This document shows, in pieces, positions 8,101 through 15,249 of a DNA stretch of 64,000 nucleotides; position 1 is the stretch's first letter, and every line of letters begins with the position of its first letter. The translations under genes were made by a program, and so were the position numbers. Source of the DNA: Ornithinibacillus contaminans (GTDB taxonomy: Bacteria; Bacillota; Bacilli; Bacillales; Amphibacillaceae); contig NZ_LDPV02000052.1 of NCBI RefSeq assembly GCF_001038425.2, forward strand, positions 1 through 64,000. Direction: 5' to 3'. The notes under the pieces were generated by a model, which was not told the origin of the DNA, searched no databases, and saw only the letters and a list, made by a program, of their open reading frames with translations.

Positions 8101-8444
8101 AACCAAATGGGGAGTTTATTTTCTCCATTTTACATCCTTGTTTCATCACACCTGATAGTGGTTGGGTGCGTAACCAGTTTGGAGAGAAAACGTACTGGAA
8201 GGTTGAAAAGTATTTCTTGGAAGGAGTTTATGATCAGCGAATCCCAGTTGATGCGGAGGAAAAAGTTGTTTATTATCATCGCACCATAACAAGCTATGTG
8301 AAGGCCATTCACCAAGCTGGATTTGCGATTAATGCTATGCTTGAGCCGAAGCCATCAGAGGATATGTTGATGAAATACCCTGAATTTGAAGAAGATCTGA
8401 ATGTATCGTGTTTCTTAGTGTTTAAGTTGAGGAAATTATCCTAA
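8088..8444 (+). pseudogene. 3' half of a SAM-dependent methyltransferase
   Basis: From 8088 an open frame with no start reads YRLLKPNGEFIFSILHPCF and continues through GWVRNQFGEKTYW, YFLEGVYDQR and YHRTITSYV. These are the late blocks of a class I methyltransferase of the common Bacillus type. The SAM-binding first half is absent, and an in-frame TAG lies at 8085-8087. An ATG-initiated product in this frame would need an internal start and would not bind SAM. It is a remnant joined to the truncated exporter. Confidence 0.8.
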
Positions 8445-8464
8445 ATAACTTCATGTTTTGAAAA

Positions 8465-8492
8465 GCTGTCTTATTAATGAGGCAGCATTTTT
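8465..8492 (+). terminator. Rho-independent terminator
   Basis: GCTGTCTTA pairs with TGAGGCAGC (8478-8486), using G-U pairs, and a T-rich run follows. It separates the methyltransferase remnant from the RNase J gene. Confidence 0.65.
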
Positions 8493-8552
8493 CTTTCTAT
8501 AAAATGGAAAATTGAGGGCATACTAAACCAAATTTGAATGCAGGAGGGTTAA

Positions 8553-10220
8553 ATGCGCATGAACGAGAATTTACTATCTGTCTTTGCCCTTGGCGGCTTA
8601 AATGAAATCGGAAAAAATATGTATGCCATAGAATATGGAAATGATATCGTGGTAATCGATTGTGGCAATAAATTCCCAGATGAGAGTTTGTTGGGGATTG
8701 ATTTAATTATCCCAGATATTTCGTATCTGGAGGAGAATAAGGAACGGGTACAGGCATTGATTGTCACCCATGGACATGAGGATCATATTGGTGGGATTCC
8801 GTTTTTCTTGAAGAAAGTGAATGTACCTGTTTATGCGACTCGCTTCACCTTAGGATTAATTGAAATTAAATTAAAGGAGCATCGGTTTTTACGGGAAAGT
8901 GAGCTAATTGGAATTCACTCGGATTCGGAAGTGAAAATCGGTGATATGATGATTAGCTTTTTCAAAGTAAATCATAGCATTCCGGATTGCTTAGGCATTG
9001 TTTTCAATACGCCAGCCGGGACGATTGTACATACAGGAGATTTTAAGTTTGATTTAACGCCTGCGAATAATGAGCGTCCTGAGATTCACAAAATGGCTGA
9101 AATTGGAAACAAAGGTGTATTGCTGTTATTATCTGAAAGTACCAATGCTGAGCGATCTGGTTACACGCCATCTGAACAAATGGTAGGGGAGAATTTGGAA
9201 CGAATTTTCACGAAAGCGAAGCGGAAAATTTTTGTGTCTACCTTTGCTTCTAATGTTAGTCGCATCCAACAGGTTGTCCAAGCATCAGAGAAGACAGGAC
9301 GAAAACTAGCCTTACTGGGGCGATCGATGGTGAATGTTGTACAGGTGGCAATGAAACGTGGGTACTTAATTGTTCCAAAAGGCATGTTAATTGAAACTCG
9401 TGATATTCACGAATTGCCACCAGAGATGGTAACCATTTTGTGTACGGGGAGCCAGGGTGAGCAAATGGCAGCCCTCAGTCGATTGTCTACGGGGAATTTT
9501 CGCGATGTGGAGGTTTTGCCAGAGGATACGGTTATTCTAGCGGCGGGGCCTATCCCTGGGAATGAGAGGAATGTAACGAGTATTGTTGATAATCTATACC
9601 AACTTGGTGCCAATGTGATATATGGACCAGGTAGCAGTTCTGGTATGCATGTTTCCGGTCATGGCTATCAGGAAGATTTGCGGCTCATGCTTACGCTAAT
9701 GAAACCAACGTATTTTATTCCGATTCATGGTGAATATCGGATGCTGCATCACCACCAAATGCTGGCCGAATCAGTCGGGGTTGAACCTGGTAACACATTT
9801 ATTTTAAAAAATGGGGATGTTGTGGATATAACAGACGGTATTGCGCGGAGTACGCGAACAGTGCCGAGTGGTGATACCTATGTGGATGGGGTGGATGTTG
9901 GCAATATGGAGTTTGTCTTGCGGGATCGGCAAAAGATTTCGGAAGATGGTATGCTGATGATTATCATTCCGCTCAGTAAACAAGAGGACAAATTGCTTGC
10001 GGATCCTGAGATCATTTCGCGGGGATTCGTGGATACTAATTTCACTGAACTACGAAAAGGGATAAACCGAATTACATTAGATACGATAAATGAGCTTCAT
10101 GCGGCTAATCGTACGTCATGGAATGTATTGAAGAAACAGGTGAAACGTTCCATTGGTCAGTATGTGAAGGAGCGGACAAGGAAGGAACCGATGATTGTTC
10201 CGATCTTGCTTGGGATTTGA
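8553..10220 (+). CDS. Ribonuclease J paralogue
   Basis: This is a beta-CASP metallo-beta-lactamase ribonuclease of the RNase J family, with 5' exo- and endonuclease activity on RNA. The zinc motif is H73-G-H75-E-D77-H78, with later ligands in VNHSIPD and HTGDFKFD. The beta-CASP block TFASN, the FGRSM-like GRSM, TGSQGE and SGHG all appear. IHGEYRM and the C-terminal domain are present. The 555-residue length is full. It lacks the neighbours usual for rnjA (rpoY) or rnjB, and has LLSESTN where J1 has LLSDSTN, so it may be an extra paralogue. GGAGGG seven bases before ATG supports the start. Confidence 0.88.
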   Translation: MRMNENLLSVFALGGLNEIGKNMYAIEYGNDIVVIDCGNKFPDESLLGIDLIIPDISYLEENKERVQALIVTHGHEDHIGGIPFFLKKVNVPVYATRFTLGLIEIKLKEHRFLRESELIGIHSDSEVKIGDMMISFFKVNHSIPDCLGIVFNTPAGTIVHTGDFKFDLTPANNERPEIHKMAEIGNKGVLLLLSESTNAERSGYTPSEQMVGENLERIFTKAKRKIFVSTFASNVSRIQQVVQASEKTGRKLALLGRSMVNVVQVAMKRGYLIVPKGMLIETRDIHELPPEMVTILCTGSQGEQMAALSRLSTGNFRDVEVLPEDTVILAAGPIPGNERNVTSIVDNLYQLGANVIYGPGSSSGMHVSGHGYQEDLRLMLTLMKPTYFIPIHGEYRMLHHHQMLAESVGVEPGNTFILKNGDVVDITDGIARSTRTVPSGDTYVDGVDVGNMEFVLRDRQKISEDGMLMIIIPLSKQEDKLLADPEIISRGFVDTNFTELRKGINRITLDTINELHAANRTSWNVLKKQVKRSIGQYVKERTRKEPMIVPILLGI

Positions 10221-10237
10221 TAAGAGGTTGGATTGGG

Positions 10238-10283
10238 AGAAGTAATCGCGGACTTGATCAAGTGGCGGCGGTTGCTTCTTTTT
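10238..10283 (+). terminator. Rho-independent terminator of the RNase J gene
   Basis: AGAAGTAATCGC (10238-10249) pairs with GCGGTTGCTTCT (10268-10279), allowing G-U pairs, followed by T. The loop holds a further small palindrome, ACTTGATCAAGT. Confidence 0.75.
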
Positions 10284-10482
10284 GGTTAGAGAGACACGAC
10301 AAAAATTTAGCAGTAATTCTACTTTACTAGAATTACTTAATTTAGCAAACTCAGGATATTGTATGTCTTAATCTTATTCATTCTTCCTAGAGGAATATGG
10401 TCAATCGCACCTGAATAGTTGTAATATTTTTTTAGTGTGGTAGAATGTTGCGTATGAAATAGAATGTTTGTTCGCTTAATGT

Positions 10483-10576
10483 GGTTTAACTTAAGTAATT
10501 AGTAATCTTTAAGAAATGGTCGTAACCCCACAAGCAAGATCATTGAAATCCAAATGATCTACCATTAAGCTAAACC
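10483..10576. ncRNA. Nested-stem, tRNA-like structured element
   Basis: Three nested complementary pairs are visible. GGTTTAACTTAA (10483-10494) pairs with TTAAGCTAAACC (10565-10576) with one mismatch. AATGGT (10515-10520) pairs with ACCATT (10561-10566). AGATCATT (10537-10544) pairs perfectly with AATGATCT (10553-10560). On the minus strand it reads like a degraded tRNA, with D-arm text AGCTTAATGGTAGA and an anticodon-like hairpin. The T-arm is damaged (GGTTACGACC) and the acceptor stem does not close, so it is not a working tRNA. It is either a tRNA pseudogene or a structured leader RNA. Confidence 0.35.
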
Positions 10577-10650
10577 TACGTGAATTTTGTAAGAAAAGGA
10601 TAATCACCTCTTAGACATACTAAATATCCAACGATTGATTATTTAAATGG

Positions 10651-10678
10651 TACCCTAGAGGATTTACATCATAGGGTA
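10651..10678. promoter_or_regulatory. Inverted repeat upstream of the opuF operon
   Basis: TACCCTA (10651-10657) and TAGGGTA (10672-10678) are perfect 7-bp arms spaced 14 bases apart, about 85 bases before opuFA. A TTTACA (10663-10668) lies between the arms and could be a -35. A regulator of the GbsR/OpcR type would be a natural candidate, by inference only. Confidence 0.35.
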
Positions 10679-10761
10679 GAATGTTTTAAATAAACATTTT
10701 CCGAGTAAATGGTACGCGATCAAAGAAGAAGTCTTTCCAATAAAAAAAGGAGAACTAATTT

Positions 10762-11718
10762 ATGATTAAATTTGAAGATGTATCAAAACAATACCCAGAT
10801 GGTACGGTTGCAGTTGATTCAATAGACTTTGAAATTCAGCAAGGAGAATTTTTTGTCATTATTGGGCCTAGTGGATGCGGGAAAACGACGACTTTAAAAA
10901 TGATAAATCGGTTAATCCCATTAACCGGAGGGACAATATTGATAAACGATAAAAAAATTAGTGCGTATGACATCCATGAGTTAAGATGGAACACTGGCTA
11001 TGTGCTTCAGCAGATTGCATTATTTCCACACATGACAATTGCGGAAAATATTGCAATTGTACCTGAGCTAATTAAATGGGATAAAGAAAAGATTGAGAAT
11101 CGAATACATGAATTGATGAATATGGTTGGGTTAGATCCTGAAACCTATGCAAGTCGAAAACCAAGTGAATTATCCGGGGGAGAACAGCAACGGGTTGGCG
11201 TAATTCGTGCCCTTGCAGCTGATCCAGAGATTATTTTAATGGACGAACCATTTAGTGCCTTGGATCCGATTAGTCGGGAAAAACTTCAAGATGACATGCT
11301 TGCCTTAAAGAAAAATCTTAAAAAGACGACTGTTTTTGTCACGCATGATATGCAAGAGGCATTGAAACTAGCAGATCGTATTTGCATTATGAAGGATGGA
11401 AAAGTTGTTCAAATAGGAACACCACAGGAGCTAGTTAATAACCCTTCAGATGAATTTGTTAAAGAATTCGTTGGGGATAATTCTAACAACTGGATAAGTG
11501 ATATGACAATAGAAGGTTTACTGCGTCCGCTAGATGAAGAGGAAACATTAGAGTCATTCCAGATAATTAAATCTGTTACCACACCACTAAATAAATTAGT
11601 AGAAATTCTATCAAACTATGAACAAGTTGGAATTGAAAAAGATGGGAAACTAATTGGTTTTATTAATCGCCAATCGGTAATGAACAAATTAGCAACGATG
11701 CTGCAGGAAGGGGTGTAA
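10762..11718 (+). CDS. opuFA: Compatible-solute ABC transporter ATPase, OpuFA-like
   Basis: This is the ATPase of a glycine betaine/proline-betaine-type osmoprotectant importer. Walker A GPSGCGKTT is at residues 35-43, the Q-loop glutamine near 84, signature LSGGEQQR at 138-145, and Walker B ILMDEP at 159-164. After about residue 235 a CBS-like segment follows (LLRPLDEEE...GFINRQSVMNKL), a region that senses ionic strength in related Opu systems. The length is 318 residues. The partner gene starts five bases downstream. Because that partner fuses permease and binding protein, the pair matches the OpuF type described in Bacillus. The exact substrate is not readable from sequence. Confidence 0.87.
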   Translation: MIKFEDVSKQYPDGTVAVDSIDFEIQQGEFFVIIGPSGCGKTTTLKMINRLIPLTGGTILINDKKISAYDIHELRWNTGYVLQQIALFPHMTIAENIAIVPELIKWDKEKIENRIHELMNMVGLDPETYASRKPSELSGGEQQRVGVIRALAADPEIILMDEPFSALDPISREKLQDDMLALKKNLKKTTVFVTHDMQEALKLADRICIMKDGKVVQIGTPQELVNNPSDEFVKEFVGDNSNNWISDMTIEGLLRPLDEEETLESFQIIKSVTTPLNKLVEILSNYEQVGIEKDGKLIGFINRQSVMNKLATMLQEGV

Positions 11719-11722
11719 AACG

Positions 11723-13222
11723 ATGGATAATTTACTTCAAGTATTTCAGGATAGAAAAACCGAACTAGGAAGCGCACTAGTGGAGCATATCCAAATTTCC
11801 TTTATCGCCCTTTTCTTCGCCGTTCTAATTGCAATACCATTAGGAATCTATATTACAAGACATAAAAAAGTTGCGGAAGGGATTATTGGTATTTCATCGA
11901 TTATTCAAACCATTCCTTCTCTAGCGCTATTAGGAATTCTTATTCCGTTATTCGGTATCGGGAGAGTCCCAGCCATAATTGCATTAGTTGCATATGCATT
12001 ACTGCCAATTTTACGAAATACATACACAGGAATTAAAGAAGTTGACCCTTCCTTAATTGAAGCTGCAAGAGCTATGGGAATGAACTCTAGAAGAAGACTT
12101 ATTAGGGTAGAAATTCCACTTGCAATGCCTGTCATCATGGCCGGAATTCGAACAGCAATGGTATTAATTATCGGAACTGCCACTCTTGCAGCGCTGATTG
12201 GTGCTGGGGGCTTAGGCGATATTATTTTACTAGGTATTGACCGAAATAATACTACCCTTATTTTACTGGGAGCTATACCAGCAGCACTACTTGCTATTTT
12301 GTTTGATTATTTATTGAAACGTTTCGAGAATCTTTCCTATAAAAAAGTGTTGCTATCACTTGGAGCAATTGGAATAATAGCTATTCTAGTTATTGTTGCT
12401 CCGTTAATTGGGAAGCAAGATGATAAAATTGTTATTGCAGGAAAACTAGGAGCAGAGCCGGAAATCTTAATCAACATGTATAAGATTTTAATTGAAGAGG
12501 AAACCGATTTAGAAGTAGAATTACAACCAGGTCTAGGTAAAACGTCATTTGTATTCAATGCGTTAAAATCGGGTGATGTTGATATTTATCCAGAGTTTAC
12601 GGGGACAGCCATTTCCGAATTTTTAAAGGAAACCGCAACAAGTAACGACCGCGAGGAAGTATACCATCAGGCAAAAGAAGGCATGTTGGAAGAGTTCAAT
12701 ATGGTCATGCTGGAGCCAATGGCGTATAACAATACCTATGCCCTTGCCGTCCCGAATGATTTTGCAACACAATATGGCTTAGAAGCAATTTCTGATTTAA
12801 ACGGGTTGGAGGATCAGGTGAACGCTGGTTTTACATTGGAATTTTCCGACCGTGAAGATGGTTATCTAGGAATTCAGTCTTTATATGGAATTGCGTTTTC
12901 CAGTCTTGTTACGATGGAACCAAAGCTCCGATATGTAGCGGTAGAATCAGGTGAAATCAATTTAGTAGATGCCTATTCGACCGACAGTGAATTACGGCAA
13001 TATGGACTTAAGGTACTGGAGGATGACAGGCAGCTATTCCCACCATATCAAGGTGCACCATTATTAAGAGAAGAAACGGTTCAAGAGTATCCAGAAATCG
13101 TTGATGCGTTGAACCAATTAGCAGGAAAAATAACCGATGAAGAAATGCGCGAAATGAATTATCAAGTGAACGTAGAAGGAAAAAGCGCATTTGAAGTTGC
13201 AAAGGAATTTTTGGGTAAATAA
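11723..13222 (+). CDS. opuFB: Fused permease and substrate-binding protein, OpuFB-like
   Basis: Residues 1-230 form the membrane part, with about six helices and the ABC permease EAA-like loop (EAARAMGMNSRRRL). From about residue 235 a ligand-binding domain of the OpuAC/OpuC type follows (IVIAGKLGAEPEILINMYK, DIYPEFTGTA, LEDDRQLFPPYQGAP). The chimera would tether the binding protein outside the membrane, so no separate lipoprotein is needed. Its 499 residues match fused Opu permeases. Aromatic-cage residues for a trimethylammonium ligand probably include the Tyr residues in the second domain, but I cannot assign them safely. A terminator follows directly. Confidence 0.87.
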   Translation: MDNLLQVFQDRKTELGSALVEHIQISFIALFFAVLIAIPLGIYITRHKKVAEGIIGISSIIQTIPSLALLGILIPLFGIGRVPAIIALVAYALLPILRNTYTGIKEVDPSLIEAARAMGMNSRRRLIRVEIPLAMPVIMAGIRTAMVLIIGTATLAALIGAGGLGDIILLGIDRNNTTLILLGAIPAALLAILFDYLLKRFENLSYKKVLLSLGAIGIIAILVIVAPLIGKQDDKIVIAGKLGAEPEILINMYKILIEEETDLEVELQPGLGKTSFVFNALKSGDVDIYPEFTGTAISEFLKETATSNDREEVYHQAKEGMLEEFNMVMLEPMAYNNTYALAVPNDFATQYGLEAISDLNGLEDQVNAGFTLEFSDREDGYLGIQSLYGIAFSSLVTMEPKLRYVAVESGEINLVDAYSTDSELRQYGLKVLEDDRQLFPPYQGAPLLREETVQEYPEIVDALNQLAGKITDEEMREMNYQVNVEGKSAFEVAKEFLGK

Positions 13223-13225
13223 TCT

Positions 13226-13253
13226 AATCCCTCGATACTGATGTATCGGGGGA
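13226..13253 (+). terminator. Hairpin terminator after opuFB
   Basis: ATCCCTCGATAC (13226-13237) pairs with GTATCGGGGGAT (13242-13253) with G-U tolerance. The T run after it is short, so termination may be partial. Confidence 0.6.
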
Positions 13254-13256
13254 TTT

Positions 13257-13315
13257 CTATGAAAATGGATTGTAAGTCGTTGGATATATTCTTTATGAAA
13301 ATAGAGTGTAAATTC
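13257..13315 (+). repeat. Imperfect direct repeat upstream of the first symporter pair
   Basis: TATGAAAATGGATTGTAA (13257-13274) and TATGAAAATAGAGTGTAA (13293-13310) match at 16 of 18 bases with a 36-base period. They lie about 120 bases before the DUF485 gene. The role is unknown; they might be regulator sites or a small local duplication. Confidence 0.35.
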
Positions 13316-13432
13316 GCGGTTGTTGTTTTAGCATAATGGAACAAATACCTTTACAACCCACCCCAATCCCTTTATTATTCGAATTAATAAAATTTACTGA
13401 TAGTTCACCTGCGGTGGTTTGGAGGAATGGGG

Positions 13433-13708
13433 ATGGAAGAACGTTTGCTAGTCTTGATTCATGAAAAAAGACGAATGATGCTACTATCTTTAGGAATAGT
13501 GTTTTTGTTTTATTTTTCACTCCCGTTGTCGCTAATCTTCTTTCCAGATATGATGAACCGTACAAGCTTTATCTACGGTGTAACATGGGCATGGCTATAT
13601 AGTTTCTTACAAATCCCGATGACTTGGATTATGGGTATACTTTATCATCGCAAGGCGAACGTATTTGAACAAAAAATCAAACAAATGAAGCGGGAGGAAA
13701 TTCTATGA
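13433..13708 (+). CDS. DUF485 membrane protein (symporter partner), first copy
   Basis: A 91-residue protein with two membrane helices and a charged C-terminus, of the DUF485 (YjcH) family. Members are almost always paired with acetate-type sodium:solute symporters, and probably act as a small accessory subunit. GGAGG lies seven bases before the ATG at 13433; an upstream ATG at 13427 is too close to that site. It overlaps the symporter gene by ATGA, so the two are translationally coupled. It shares the TWAWLYSFLQIPMTWI region with the second copy at 17912. Confidence 0.85.
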   Translation: MEERLLVLIHEKRRMMLLSLGIVFLFYFSLPLSLIFFPDMMNRTSFIYGVTWAWLYSFLQIPMTWIMGILYHRKANVFEQKIKQMKREEIL

Positions 13709-15249
13709 ATCTGACTTATTTCTTATTTTTCCTCTGTATCATTGTTTGTACGTTAATTATTACTTATTGGGCAGCGAAACGTACGAATACGACAAACCGC
13801 TTTTATATTGCTGCTGGTAGTTTAACAGGTTTTCAGAATGGCATGGCGATCGCTGGCGATTTTATTAGTGCAGCTTCCTTTCTTGGGGTCGTAGGAATGA
13901 TAGCCATTAGTGGGTATGATGGGTTTTTATATTCCATTGGCTTCTTAGTTTCGTATTTAGTTGTATTGTTCGTCATCGCGGAGCCTGTTCACCGTCTTGG
14001 AAAATATTCGCTTGGGGATGTGATTTGTTCTCGTTTTCCAAGTGATAAGATGCGCTGGATGATGGCATTTGGTGCGTTTATCATATCGATTCTCTACATG
14101 ATTCCACAGCTTGTTGCCTCAGGATTTTTGCTTCGTTTATTACTTGATATCGATTATTCTATCTCTGTGTTAGTTATCGGGGGCTTAATGACCGTCTATG
14201 TTGTCTTCGGTGGGATGGTTGCGACCTCATGGGTTCAAATTGTGAAAACCGTTGTCCTGATGTCGGGAACCTTCTTACTATCCCTAATCGTATTTTCCAA
14301 TTTCAATTGGGATTTGACTGCTTTAATCGATCGGGTTAAGGAAGGAACACCATTGGGGGATAGTTTCTTTATACCTGGACATTTGTTTGAAAATCCATTG
14401 GAATTCTTTTCACTACAGCTTGCTTTAGTTCTTGGTACGGCAGGATTGCCACATATTTTAATGCGATTATTTACTGTTCGAAATACGTTTGAGGTGCGGC
14501 GATCGTTACTAAGTTCTACTTGGATTATTGGCTTGTTTTATATGATGACGCTCGTGTTAGGGCTTGGAACAGTAGCATTATTAGGGTATCCAAATTTAAT
14601 CGCAAATGATCCGACTGGGAATTTGGCAGCACCTTTATTAGCGCGTGAGGTTGGCGGTGATTTTCTTTTGGCATTTGTTTCGGCAATTGCCTTTACAACC
14701 ATTGTTGCGGTTGTTGCTGGACTAGTGATATCGGCAACGGCGGCATTTTCACATGATATATTTCATCATATTTTGAAAAAAGGTCAATCCACTGAAAAGG
14801 AACAGCTACGGGCAGCGCGCTGGACAGCGGTTGGGATTGGCTTGATCTCTACTTTATTTGCCTTACGGTTGGAAACGATAAATGTTACGTTTCTAGTATC
14901 GATGACGTTTATTGTGGCGGCTGCTAGTAACTTTCCAGTACTTGTCTTAACACTATATTGGAAGCGCTTTACACAAGTGGGGGCTATGACTGCAATGGTG
15001 AGTGGACTTGTGGCATCACTAGTATTAATGGTTCTTGGTCCACATATTATGAATGTAGATGGAGGATGGATTGCGCGCGCGCCAATCATTGGGTTGTATA
15101 ATCCGGGGATTATTGCGATTCCAATTGGTTTTCTAGGTGGTATTTTTGGATCAATTGTTTCTCATAAACAAGCGCAAAGTAAAGCGGAATATCAGCGTTT
15201 CTATATGCAGTCTCAAACTGGTGTGATGTCAAGGGGAGAGAAGCCATGA
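13705..15249 (+). CDS. Sodium:solute symporter, acetate/monocarboxylate type, first copy
   Basis: A member of the SSS family close to the cation/acetate symporter ActP and the monocarboxylate permease MctP. It is 514 residues long with about 13 membrane helices. Family blocks are visible: AGSLTGFQNGMAIAGDFISAASFLG near the N-terminus, GTAGLPHILMRLFTV in the middle, and ATAAFSHDIFHHI and KKGQSTEKEQ later. It probably imports acetate, pyruvate or a similar short acid with sodium. The operon continues into a LytS-type kinase by an ATGA overlap, so the transporter and sensor are made together. The second symporter at 18268 is a clear paralogue. Confidence 0.85.
   Translation: MNLTYFLFFLCIIVCTLIITYWAAKRTNTTNRFYIAAGSLTGFQNGMAIAGDFISAASFLGVVGMIAISGYDGFLYSIGFLVSYLVVLFVIAEPVHRLGKYSLGDVICSRFPSDKMRWMMAFGAFIISILYMIPQLVASGFLLRLLLDIDYSISVLVIGGLMTVYVVFGGMVATSWVQIVKTVVLMSGTFLLSLIVFSNFNWDLTALIDRVKEGTPLGDSFFIPGHLFENPLEFFSLQLALVLGTAGLPHILMRLFTVRNTFEVRRSLLSSTWIIGLFYMMTLVLGLGTVALLGYPNLIANDPTGNLAAPLLAREVGGDFLLAFVSAIAFTTIVAVVAGLVISATAAFSHDIFHHILKKGQSTEKEQLRAARWTAVGIGLISTLFALRLETINVTFLVSMTFIVAAASNFPVLVLTLYWKRFTQVGAMTAMVSGLVASLVLMVLGPHIMNVDGGWIARAPIIGLYNPGIIAIPIGFLGGIFGSIVSHKQAQSKAEYQRFYMQSQTGVMSRGEKP

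Larger units (their letters stand above)
10284..10761. other. Long intergenic region with structured elements, no gene
   Basis: About 480 bases lie between the RNase J terminator and opuFA. I find no credible coding frame. The region holds a nested, tRNA-like structured block (10483-10576) and an inverted repeat near the transporter gene (10651-10678). A GTTTTA-N14-GAGTAA pattern near 10682-10707 is a weak sigma-B-like match, which would fit osmotic control but is not strong. Confidence 0.5.

Noticed and set aside
10118..10330. 70-codon frame across the end of the RNase J gene
   Set aside because: It runs through the terminator hairpin and has no family resemblance.
10483..10576. Intact tRNA gene
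   Set aside because: The acceptor stem does not close, the T-arm is damaged and the anticodon loop is too long; kept only as a tRNA-like element.
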